Source: MFD09286-c1 sp963701015 (GTDB lineage Bacteria; Bacteroidota; Bacteroidia; Bacteroidales; DTGW01). Taken from it: a stretch of 64,000 nt of DNA. Below the pieces are notes generated by a model that was given only the letters and a program-made list of their open reading frames with translations, was not told the DNA's origin and searched no databases. Each line of letters starts with the position of its first letter. Positions within the stretch are counted from its first letter, which is position 1. The stretch spans positions 2,542,001 to 2,606,000 of the forward strand of contig OY969556.1 of NCBI GenBank assembly GCA_963701015.1, read 5' to 3'. The position numbers and the translations under genes are program-made. This document shows positions 34,710 to 42,073 of this stretch, in pieces.

Positions 34710-34752
34710 AGTGTCATTATAGCGATTTATTGAATAAACTTTCTTATCTTTG
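34710..34752 (+). promoter_or_regulatory. Shared promoter element, copy 2 (DUF6132-like gene)
   Basis: 34710-34731 matches 31233-31254 at 19 of 22 positions. The -7 box TATCTTTG (34745-34752) fits TAnnTTTG. The ATG of the second DUF6132-like gene is 33 bases after the box start, against 35 in copy 1. Both genes are therefore probably under one activator. Confidence 0.68.
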
Positions 34753-34777
34753 TCCTCAGATATTTAATACTATAAAT

Positions 34778-35014
34778 ATGGAAGACAATTGTTCAATAAA
34801 CCCACGAAATTTTAAGGAATTCGTTCAATCGTCATGGTTTAGGAAACCTTTAATTGCTGTTGTAGTTGGATCTGTTTTAGGTTTTGTATTATACGGTTTA
34901 CTCAGCAATACTTCTACAATGCATAATGTTTATGGCGATATTCTTACAGGAATTGTAATTGGACTATTCTTTACAAATATTCCATGTTTAAACTGCAATT
35001 CATGCAACAATTAA
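34778..35014 (+). CDS. DUF6132-like small membrane protein (copy 2)
   Basis: Protein of 78 residues (MEDNCSINPRNFKEF start) with two hydrophobic helices at about 25-43 and 52-68. It is a paralogue of the protein at 31302: same start (MExNC), same WFxxPxIA segment and a Cys tail, here IPCLNCNSCNN. The central CASGSC motif of copy 1 is missing (TSTMHNVY). A thioredoxin gene follows 29 bases downstream, as in the first copy's neighbourhood. Function unknown; the Cys tail faces the same side in both. Confidence 0.75.
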   Translation: MEDNCSINPRNFKEFVQSSWFRKPLIAVVVGSVLGFVLYGLLSNTSTMHNVYGDILTGIVIGLFFTNIPCLNCNSCNN

Positions 35015-35043
35015 TAGATGTAATAACAATAAATTTTAAATAT

Positions 35044-35418
35044 ATGGAAACAACAGTAAGTAATGTAGTTTATTTAACTACTCAGGAATTTAAAGACAAA
35101 GTATTTAATTACGATGTGAATAAAGAATGGAAATATTCAGGTGAATTGCCTGCTATTATTGATTTTTATGCCGATTGGTGTGGACCGTGCAAAATGGTTG
35201 CTCCAATTCTTCAGGAAATTGCTAAGGATTATAGCGGTAAATTAATAGTATATAAAGTAGATACCGAGAGTGAACAAGAACTTGCTGCTGCTTTTGGAAT
35301 ATCAAGCATACCAACTTTATTATTTGTGCCAATGACCGGTCAGCCCCAGGCTGCAATGGGCGCTCTTCCAAGACAATCGTTTGACAATGCTATAAATGAT
35401 ATATTATTAAAAAATTAA
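35044..35418 (+). CDS. Thioredoxin
   Basis: Cytoplasmic thioredoxin of 124 residues, no signal peptide from the ATG at 35044. Active site WCGPC near residue 39 and cis-Pro segment SSIPTLLF. Its sequence is close to the exported thioredoxin at 32327, including the unusual FNYDVNKEWKYSGELP insertion near the N-terminus. It is followed by a thioredoxin reductase fusion 98 bases downstream, which is its likely reductant. Confidence 0.92.
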   Translation: METTVSNVVYLTTQEFKDKVFNYDVNKEWKYSGELPAIIDFYADWCGPCKMVAPILQEIAKDYSGKLIVYKVDTESEQELAAAFGISSIPTLLFVPMTGQPQAAMGALPRQSFDNAINDILLKN

Positions 35419-35516
35419 TTTATATACAATTTTATAAAGAAACATTATTGTTGTAACTTACACAGAATCAAAGACAATTTGACTTACAATAGTGTTATTC
35501 AATAAAAACTAATCTT

Positions 35517-36785
35517 ATGAAAGAAATTAGCGTTACAGAATTCGACAAAGAAGTTATAAATAATGGTAAAGTCGTTCTCGATTTTTATTCCACTGAATGT
35601 CCTCCGTGTGAAGCGGTAGCGCCGAAATTCGAAGGTTTGTCAAAACTATATGGTAACGACATAACATTTCTTAAAATATTTCGTCAGCAAAATAAGGAAC
35701 TGGCTGAAAAACTTGGGGTAAAATCATCTCCAACTCTTTTGTTTTTCGATAATGGAAAAGAAGTTGCCGACCGTTTATCTGGCGGCATTAAGCGCAGCGA
35801 TATTATAGCTATTCTTGATACCATGGTCCCGACTGAAAAAGTAAAAGCAATAAAATCGCAAATAAAACCGTCGGTTACCAATTTTGATGTTATTATTTTG
35901 GGCGCTGGACCAGGCGGATTAACTGCCGGATTATATTTGTGCCAGGCAAAAGTTAATACTGTTATGGTTGACATTGCTTTGCCAGGTGGACATGTATCTA
36001 CTACGCACGAAGTTTCGAATTATCCCGGTTTTATTGAGCCTCAGGCTGGTTATGTGCTTTCGCATAACATGAGCGAACAAACCAAACTTTGCGGCACAGT
36101 ATATAAAGTTGCTGTTGATGTAACCAAGGTTGATCTTGAAAAAAAGGAAGTTGTAATAGATGAATTTGAAACACTGAAAGCCAAGCGGATAATCATTGCA
36201 ACCGGCACCTCGCCTAACCTCACCGGAGCGCCTGGTGAAAAAGAATTAAAAGGCAAAGGAATTTCGTATTGCGCTACCTGCGATGCAAAGTATTTTGTTG
36301 ACAAAGAAGTTGTGGTTATAGGCGGTGGTAATTCAGCGGTTGAAGAATCGGACTTTATAGCACGTTTTGCAAGTAAAATAACTATGGTACACCAGTTCGA
36401 TAAACTTACATCTAATAAAAAAGCACAGGAAAAATTATTGGCAAATTCGAAAGTAAATGTGCTATACGAATATGAACCAAGGGCATTTAAAAAAGATGGC
36501 GATAAAATTATTACCGAAGTTGAAAATTTGAAAACGAAGGAAATTACAAAATTGGTTAGTGATGGAGTATTTATATTTATTGGGTTTAAGGCAAATATTA
36601 AATTATTTAAAGAAAAACTTGAACTTGATAATTGGGGTTATATAAAGACCGATGAAGACATGCGCACCAATATTCCTGGAGTATATGCAATTGGCGATGT
36701 TATTAGTAAAAAGTACCGCCAAATTACAACTGCAGTTGCCGATGGAACCATTGCTGCCATTTCCATTGCAAAAGAATTGGATTGA
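35517..36785 (+). CDS. N-terminal thioredoxin fused to thioredoxin reductase
   Basis: Fusion protein of 422 residues. Residues 1-105 form a thioredoxin domain with an atypical CPPC active site (STECPPCEAVAP). Residues 118-422 are a low-molecular-weight thioredoxin reductase with the FAD motif ILGAGPGGLTAGLYL, the redox motif CATC, the second dinucleotide motif VIGGGNSAVEES and GVYAIGDV near the end. In mycobacterial fusions the thioredoxin is C-terminal; here it is N-terminal. The domain may be a built-in electron exit toward the separate thioredoxins. NADPH as donor is assumed. Confidence 0.92.
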   Translation: MKEISVTEFDKEVINNGKVVLDFYSTECPPCEAVAPKFEGLSKLYGNDITFLKIFRQQNKELAEKLGVKSSPTLLFFDNGKEVADRLSGGIKRSDIIAILDTMVPTEKVKAIKSQIKPSVTNFDVIILGAGPGGLTAGLYLCQAKVNTVMVDIALPGGHVSTTHEVSNYPGFIEPQAGYVLSHNMSEQTKLCGTVYKVAVDVTKVDLEKKEVVIDEFETLKAKRIIIATGTSPNLTGAPGEKELKGKGISYCATCDAKYFVDKEVVVIGGGNSAVEESDFIARFASKITMVHQFDKLTSNKKAQEKLLANSKVNVLYEYEPRAFKKDGDKIITEVENLKTKEITKLVSDGVFIFIGFKANIKLFKEKLELDNWGYIKTDEDMRTNIPGVYAIGDVISKKYRQITTAVADGTIAAISIAKELD

Positions 36786-36827
36786 TTTGTTAAGAACCAA
36801 GCATCAAGATAATAATGTTAATATATT

Positions 36828-36850
36828 TCTTTGTTCTTTGTTCTTGACTC
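36828..36850 (-). repeat. Reverse copy of CAAGAACAAAGAA repeat
   Basis: Reverse complement matches 22 of 23 bases of the repeat at 18836-18858. It lies between the reductase fusion and the next thioredoxin gene; a related AAGAACCAAG string occurs at about 36792 in the opposite sense, so the element is partly palindromic. Confidence 0.7.
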
Positions 36851-36881
36851 TTGACTCTTTTAACTTTTAAATAAAAATAAA

Positions 36882-37298
36882 ATGCAAATAACATTAATTG
36901 TTTTAGGTTCATTAATCCTGATTTTTGTAGTTATACAATATACAGCAAGAGCTCAAATGAAGAAAATTCCTGCTGTTGCCGATAGTGATAAAATAATTAC
37001 GCTAACGGATAAAAATTTCAACCAACAGGTGAAAAACAAAGTTGTACTGATTGATTTTTGGGCAAGCTGGTGCGCACCATGCAGAATGATGGCACCGGTA
37101 TTGAATGATGTAGCAAATGAATTATCAGGCAATATACACGTTGGTAAAGTGAATATTGAACAATATAAATCACTTGCTCAGAAATACAATGTACGCAGTA
37201 TTCCTACTTTAATACTTTTAAAGAATGGTAATGAAGTTAACCGTTTTGTGGGAGTGAAATCAAAAGATTTTTTAATTAAACAATTTCAAAAGTTATAA
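36882..37298 (+). CDS. Membrane-anchored thioredoxin
   Basis: Thioredoxin of 138 residues with an N-terminal hydrophobic helix (about residues 3-22) that lacks a clear cleavage site, so it is probably anchored and periplasmic. Active site WCAPC near residue 65 and SIPTLILL near residue 104. It is the third thioredoxin in 5 kb and the only one with WCAPC. The next gene, a methyltransferase, starts 5 bases later. Confidence 0.9.
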   Translation: MQITLIVLGSLILIFVVIQYTARAQMKKIPAVADSDKIITLTDKNFNQQVKNKVVLIDFWASWCAPCRMMAPVLNDVANELSGNIHVGKVNIEQYKSLAQKYNVRSIPTLILLKNGNEVNRFVGVKSKDFLIKQFQKL

Positions 37299-37303
37299 AT
37301 TAC

Positions 37304-37921
37304 ATGGCACAAAACAAAGACCATTGGTACGATGGCTGGATATATGATAAAATAATTGCCCCAAATCAGGACTATTTATTTGGGCAAATTAAAGCTATAA
37401 TTGAACCTCAATCTACAATAATTGATGTTGGTTGCGGAACCGGTAGGTTTGCTTATACAATAGCCGATTATTGTAAATCAATTTTAGGAATAGATCTTTC
37501 GAAACGCAATATTGATAGGGCAAATAAAAATTTGAACCTGATGCCGAATTCAAAAATTTCATTTCATCACGGACCAATAGAAGAATTAAATAGTGATAAA
37601 GGTTTTCATTTCAATTATGCCTTGCTAACCTATGTTATTCATGAAGTGAATGAAGAAGAAAGGATTCAGCTTTTAAAAAATATTTCCCAGGTAGCTGATA
37701 AAATAATAATTGGTGATTATTCTGTTCCAAGACCTAAAGGAATTTATGGAATTTTGAGTAAATTTATTGAATTTATGGCAGGCCGTGAACACTACAGAAA
37801 CTATAAAAGCTATATGGCAAATGGCGGCATATATTATTTGGCAGAAAAAGCAAATCTGAACGTTATATATGAAGCACATGGACAAAAATCAATTAATCAT
37901 ATCGTAGTGCTATTTAAATAA
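37304..37921 (+). CDS. Class I SAM-dependent methyltransferase
   Basis: Methyltransferase of 205 residues with motif I IIDVGCGTGRFAYTIAD near residue 41, ILGIDLSKRNI and FNYALLTYVIHEV. It lies 5 bases after the anchored thioredoxin gene, a pairing that repeats the ArsM-like/thioredoxin pair at 31.7-32.8 kb. No substrate can be assigned. Confidence 0.85.
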   Translation: MAQNKDHWYDGWIYDKIIAPNQDYLFGQIKAIIEPQSTIIDVGCGTGRFAYTIADYCKSILGIDLSKRNIDRANKNLNLMPNSKISFHHGPIEELNSDKGFHFNYALLTYVIHEVNEEERIQLLKNISQVADKIIIGDYSVPRPKGIYGILSKFIEFMAGREHYRNYKSYMANGGIYYLAEKANLNVIYEAHGQKSINHIVVLFK

Positions 37922-38012
37922 TACCGCAATAGGTTGACAAAATTGGAAGTTCAATGATTATTTAAATCATGTTATAGCAGAATTTTAAAAAATATCAAAA
38001 TATAATTATATA

Positions 38013-38474
38013 ATGGAAGTAAATAAACTTTACGAACCTTCAGATAAGAAAAAAATGAAATTGGCCGATAGCGCCCGATTACCTGGTAAAAACCGAGTTG
38101 AAGAAATAAAAAATTATGCAAAACTGGCAGGTTATAAACGAATAGGTATAGCAAACTGTGTAGCTGTTCAGAAAGAAACCAACCAATTGAAAGAATATCT
38201 GTCTACTGATTTTGAGGTTTTTTCGGTTGATTGTAAATGTGGTAAATTACCAGCCAATGAAATTATTGGTGACGATGCGAAAGGTATATCATGCAATCCT
38301 GCCGGTCAGGCAGAATATTTAGCTGAAAATAGAACCGAATTAAATATTGTTATGGGTTTATGTGTTGGACACGATATGGTTTTTTCAGCCAAATCGAAAT
38401 CACCAGCCACAACTTTGATAGTAAAAGACAGGGAACATAAGCATAATCCTATAGAAACATTTTATAAATCATAA
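38013..38474 (+). CDS. DUF1847 putative metal-binding protein
   Basis: Protein of 153 residues matching DUF1847: NRVEEIKNYAKLAGYKRIGI, FSVDCKCGKLP, ISCNPAGQAEYLAENRTE, NIVMGLCVGHDMVF and a KDREHKHNP end. Cys residues at CKCG, SCNP and LCVGHD probably bind metal. The N-terminal Cys-rich piece of longer members is absent, so this is a short form. It is followed by a small DUF2892 membrane protein. Confidence 0.86.
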   Translation: MEVNKLYEPSDKKKMKLADSARLPGKNRVEEIKNYAKLAGYKRIGIANCVAVQKETNQLKEYLSTDFEVFSVDCKCGKLPANEIIGDDAKGISCNPAGQAEYLAENRTELNIVMGLCVGHDMVFSAKSKSPATTLIVKDREHKHNPIETFYKS

Positions 38475-38510
38475 ATTCTCTTTAATTTCTTAAACTTAAA
38501 AATTAAAATT

Positions 38511-38717
38511 ATGAAGAAAAACTTAGGTGTTATTGACAAAGTAATCAGAGCATTGATTGCAATCGCAATTGCTATCCTATTCTTTATGAATGCAATATCT
38601 GGTATATTAGCAATTGTTTTGCTAATTGTAGCTATTGTATTAGTATTAACCGTAATATTTAGTTTTTGTCCAATTTATTGGCCTTTTGGTATTAGCACCG
38701 GGAAAAAGAAAGCATAA
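38511..38717 (+). CDS. DUF2892 (YgaP-type) small membrane protein
   Basis: Protein of 68 residues with two hydrophobic helices and a typical DUF2892 ending (SFCPIYWPFGIST). Members are often linked to rhodanese or other sulfane-sulfur proteins, in keeping with its neighbours. A clear terminator follows 24 bases after the stop. Confidence 0.88.
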   Translation: MKKNLGVIDKVIRALIAIAIAILFFMNAISGILAIVLLIVAIVLVLTVIFSFCPIYWPFGISTGKKKA

Positions 38718-38741
38718 TTTTCTCTTGATTACAAACTATAG

Positions 38742-38775
38742 AGCCCGGAAATTTTAAAATATTTTCGGGCTTTCG
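38742..38775 (+). terminator. Intrinsic terminator after DUF2892 gene
   Basis: AGCCCG (38742-38747) pairs with CGGGCT (38766-38771), extended by weak AT pairs inside, followed by a short T-rich stretch. It closes the redox island before the LysR gene. Confidence 0.75.
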
Positions 38776-38825
38776 CTTTGCAATAATTATAAATTTTCTA
38801 GCTTTAATATATATTAATATTCTTC

Positions 38826-39719
38826 ATGCTCGATTTCAGATTAAAAGTATTTCAGTGTGTTGCAAGGAATTTAAGCTTTACCAAAGCTTCGAATGAATTG
38901 TTTGTTTCGCAACCTGCCATAACAAAACATATTAAAGAACTTGAATCGGAATTTGAAATAAAACTATTCCACCGAACTGGTAATAAAATTTCACTTACCC
39001 AAGCTGGGAAACTATTATTATCATACTCCGAGCAAATTCTTTTACTACATGACGAATTGAAATTTGAAATTAGCCAGTTGAATGGAAATGTTGAAGGAGT
39101 TTTGCGAATTGGTGCCAGTTCTACAATTTCACAATATGTTATTCCGGCTGCATTAGCAAGGTTTAACGAAAACTATCCTGAAATTAAGTTATCATTAACT
39201 AATGGGAATACTGAGTTTATTGAACATCTGCTTATAAAAAATGAAATAAATATTGGAATAGTTGAAGGTAAACCAACAAATTCAGATATTCGCTATACTC
39301 CTTTCCTGAATGATGAATTGTTAATATTTACAGCTACACAAAAATCGAAAATTCCCGATTCGTTAACGAATGAAGAATTCTTAAATCTCCCTCTTGTGCT
39401 GCGCGAAAGAGGTTCAGGTACATTGGAAATTATTGAAAAAAGCCTGAAACATTGCCATATAAATCCAAAACAATTGAATATCCTTATGCATTTAGGAAGT
39501 ACCGAAGCTATAAAATCATTTATAAAAACAGGAAATGGAGTTGGTATAGTTTCTCGCTTTGCAATTGAACAGGAACTTTCAGCAAATATTTTCAAAATAA
39601 TAAATACACCTGGTTTAAAGTTTCACCGTCAGTTTTATTTTATTTCTCCCAAAGGTCCCGAACCAACAGGACTCGCAAAATTATTTCTAAATTTTATACA
39701 AAAGCATTATAACTTATAG
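38826..39719 (+). CDS. LysR-family regulator (CysB/CysL/YeiE-like)
   Basis: LysR-type regulator of 297 residues. The N-terminal helix-turn-helix is LSFTKASNELFVSQPAITKH; the effector domain runs from about residue 90 to 295. It is encoded directly upstream of and in the same direction as a YeiH-type transporter. In E. coli the pair yeiE-yeiH has the same relation, and YeiE responds to sulfite. Here a LysR-type inverted repeat lies at the gene's own 3' end at the right distance from the yeiH promoter, so it likely controls that transporter. Confidence 0.9.
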   Translation: MLDFRLKVFQCVARNLSFTKASNELFVSQPAITKHIKELESEFEIKLFHRTGNKISLTQAGKLLLSYSEQILLLHDELKFEISQLNGNVEGVLRIGASSTISQYVIPAALARFNENYPEIKLSLTNGNTEFIEHLLIKNEINIGIVEGKPTNSDIRYTPFLNDELLIFTATQKSKIPDSLTNEEFLNLPLVLRERGSGTLEIIEKSLKHCHINPKQLNILMHLGSTEAIKSFIKTGNGVGIVSRFAIEQELSANIFKIINTPGLKFHRQFYFISPKGPEPTGLAKLFLNFIQKHYNL

Positions 39720-39724
39720 TTATA
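39708..39724. promoter_or_regulatory. LysR box upstream of yeiH
   Basis: TATAACT-TAT-AGTTATA is a perfect 7-bp inverted repeat with the T-N11-A form of LysR sites. It overlaps the lysR stop codon. Its centre (39716) is about 65 bases before the predicted yeiH start site, the usual place of the recognition site of LysR activators. Confidence 0.72.
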
Positions 39725-39742
39725 GTTCATTACAAATAATGA

Positions 39743-39774
39743 TTTGACTGCTGCTTGACTTTCTTTTACGTTTG
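39743..39774 (+). promoter_or_regulatory. Canonical Bacteroidota promoter of yeiH
   Basis: TTTG (39743-39746) and TACGTTTG (39767-39774) are separated by 20 bases, a full match to TTTG-N19/21-TAnnTTTG. Transcription should start near 39781, shortly before the ATG at 39795. Confidence 0.8.
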
Positions 39775-39794
39775 CAGCAACAAATTATTAAACA

Positions 39795-40724
39795 ATGAAC
39801 ATTTCAAAAGCCAAAGTCATTTACATTATTGGTATTGCTTTATGTACTATGCCTATAATTGACACACCATTTGCTTTATTAATTGGCATTATACTTGCCC
39901 AAACAGTTCGTCATCCGTTTATAAAAACAAGTAAAAAGCTTGTGCATATTTTACTTCAGATATCAGTGGTTGGCCTGGGTTTTGGCATGAATGCGTTTCA
40001 AGCTTTAGCTGCAGGTAAACAAGGGCTTTTGTTTACCATTTTTTCAATCCTTAGCACAATAACTTTAGGATTATTTATTGGTAAACGTCTTAAAATAGAA
40101 AATAACACATCATACTTAATATCAACAGGAACGGCAGTATGCGGAGGAAGTGCAATTGCTGCTATTTCAACAATTATTAAATCGAATGAAAAACAAATTT
40201 CAACTGCTTTAGGTACAATATTTATCCTTAATTCCGTGGCATTATTTTTATTTCCCTGGATTGGCCATTTGTTTCATCTAACACAACATCAATTTGGTGT
40301 TTGGGCTGCCATTGCCATTCATGATACAAGTTCGGTTGTTGGAGCTGCCAACAAATATGGCGCTTTGGCTTTACAAACTGCCACTACTATTAAACTTGAA
40401 AGAGCATTATGGATTATACCCATTGCAATAATTTCAACTTTTATTTATAAAAGTGAATCGAAAAAAATTAAGATACCCTATTTCATATTCCTATTTGTAT
40501 TGGCAATGCTTATCAATACATTTATACCTGCCATTCATGCTGAAACATCATTTATTGTATTGCTTTCAAAAATTGGTCTAAAAATCACCCTTTTCTTAAT
40601 TGGCACTAGTCTTTCCAGAGAACTTATTACTTCGGTTGGAATTAAGCCCTTTTTACAAGGAGTGTTTTTGTGGGCATTCATTTCCGTATTATCGTTGACA
40701 ATTATTATTCACACGGTTTTGTAA
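39795..40724 (+). CDS. yeiH: YeiH/UPF0324 family transporter (putative sulfate/sulfite exporter)
   Basis: Integral membrane protein of 309 residues with nine or ten helices, of the UPF0324 family. Family segments are VVGLGFGMN, GTAVCGGSAIAAIS, AAIAIHDTSSVVGAANKYG and ATTIKLERALWIIP. Members are annotated as putative sulfate exporters; direct transport data are limited. A LysR gene with a matching operator precedes it, and a chromate (oxyanion) transporter follows, so export of sulfite, sulfate or a related anion made by the sulfur genes nearby is a fair inference. Confidence 0.87.
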   Translation: MNISKAKVIYIIGIALCTMPIIDTPFALLIGIILAQTVRHPFIKTSKKLVHILLQISVVGLGFGMNAFQALAAGKQGLLFTIFSILSTITLGLFIGKRLKIENNTSYLISTGTAVCGGSAIAAISTIIKSNEKQISTALGTIFILNSVALFLFPWIGHLFHLTQHQFGVWAAIAIHDTSSVVGAANKYGALALQTATTIKLERALWIIPIAIISTFIYKSESKKIKIPYFIFLFVLAMLINTFIPAIHAETSFIVLLSKIGLKITLFLIGTSLSRELITSVGIKPFLQGVFLWAFISVLSLTIIIHTVL

Positions 40725-40768
40725 AATGCAATTTGTTGTGTAATATTAAAGTTTCATAACAAATAACA

Positions 40769-41917
40769 ATGCCTCAGAATAATAAACCTGGCTATACTGA
40801 ATTATTACGAACTTTCTTTTGGATGGGGCTCACCGCATTTGGAGGTGTAGCTATGACTGCACATATCCGAAAACAAGTTGTAGATAAAAAAAAGTGGTTA
40901 AATGCAAATACTTTCGACACAGGACTTGCTCTTTGCCAGGTAATACCAGGTGCAATTGTAATGCAATTGGTTGCTTATATAGGATTAAAGTTAAAAGGAA
41001 ATAAAGGTGCTGTTATAAGCTTTATAAGTTTTGGATTTCCTTCATTTTTGGTAATGTTTATTTTATCGGTTATTTACAAGCATTCTAAAAATATTTCAGG
41101 AGTTGAGCTTGTTTTAAATGGCTTACGTGTTATAATTGTAGCTATTGTTGCCAATGCAGCATATACGTTTGGAAAAAAGAATTTCAATAATTTAAATGAT
41201 TGGATAATTGCTATAATTGCTGCAGGTATATTTCTAACAAAACTTCACCCAGCAATAATTCTAATAATTTCAGCACTTTTAGGCCTTGTTTTTACAAAAA
41301 AAGATATTGTGAAACCTGAAAAACAAGTAAGGTCCAGAACATTTAAATTTTTTATGCAGTTATTGATTATTGTTGCCATTTGCGCTGCATTATTATTTTT
41401 TATAAAAAAGGAATACTTTATCCTGGCCACAATTATGTTGCGGATCGATTTGTTTTCTTTTGGAGGTGGTTTAGCATCTGTGCCTATAATGTATCATGAA
41501 CTGGTTGATTTGTTTGGTTGGTTTTCGGAAAAGACTTTTATGGATGGTGTTATATTAGGCCAAGTAACTCCGGGTTCATTAATTATTGCGGCAACATTTT
41601 TTGGTTATATGCATTTCGGAATTATAGGAAGCATATTAGCAACTATATGTGTATTTACACCATCGTTTTTAATATTAATGGGTATTATACCATTCTTCGA
41701 CAGGTTAAAAATACATCCTCAATTCAATAAAGTAATAAATGGTATATTATGCTCATTTGTTGGGTTATTGGCGGTTGTAACTTTCAGATTTGCCATTGAT
41801 ATACATTGGAACATTATAAAAATAATCATCTCCATGGTTGCGTTTATTTTATTATTACGTAAAGTTGATGTTGTATGGATAGTACTTGGTGGAATTATTG
41901 TTGCAATTTTTCTGTAA
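40769..41917 (+). CDS. chrA: Chromate transporter, ChrA family
   Basis: ChrA-type protein of 382 residues with two homologous CHR domains. The first shows TAFGGVAMTAHIRKQVV and CQVIPGAIVMQLVAYIG; the second FSFGGGLASVPIMYHELV and GQVTPGSLIIAATFFGY. Family proteins export chromate and may handle sulfate-like anions. Located 44 bases after yeiH on the same strand, so it may share its promoter. Confidence 0.9.
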   Translation: MPQNNKPGYTELLRTFFWMGLTAFGGVAMTAHIRKQVVDKKKWLNANTFDTGLALCQVIPGAIVMQLVAYIGLKLKGNKGAVISFISFGFPSFLVMFILSVIYKHSKNISGVELVLNGLRVIIVAIVANAAYTFGKKNFNNLNDWIIAIIAAGIFLTKLHPAIILIISALLGLVFTKKDIVKPEKQVRSRTFKFFMQLLIIVAICAALLFFIKKEYFILATIMLRIDLFSFGGGLASVPIMYHELVDLFGWFSEKTFMDGVILGQVTPGSLIIAATFFGYMHFGIIGSILATICVFTPSFLILMGIIPFFDRLKIHPQFNKVINGILCSFVGLLAVVTFRFAIDIHWNIIKIIISMVAFILLLRKVDVVWIVLGGIIVAIFL

Positions 41918-42073
41918 AACCATTTGCTTCTAAAATCAGATAATATATTCCTTCGAAGAAATTAAAAATTGCAATTCACTAAACTTATTGATTTCTTTTT
42001 GGTTTATTTTTAAATTGCTTATATATCGGTAATTTTTAGTATATTTAGTATTACGAATTTTTGGTGCCCTGAT

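Noticed and set aside
19658..37978. Recurring intergenic TGTTATAG[CT] string (19658, 22993, 34563, 37970)
   Set aside because: In sequence this AT-rich an eight-base string is expected about this often by chance.
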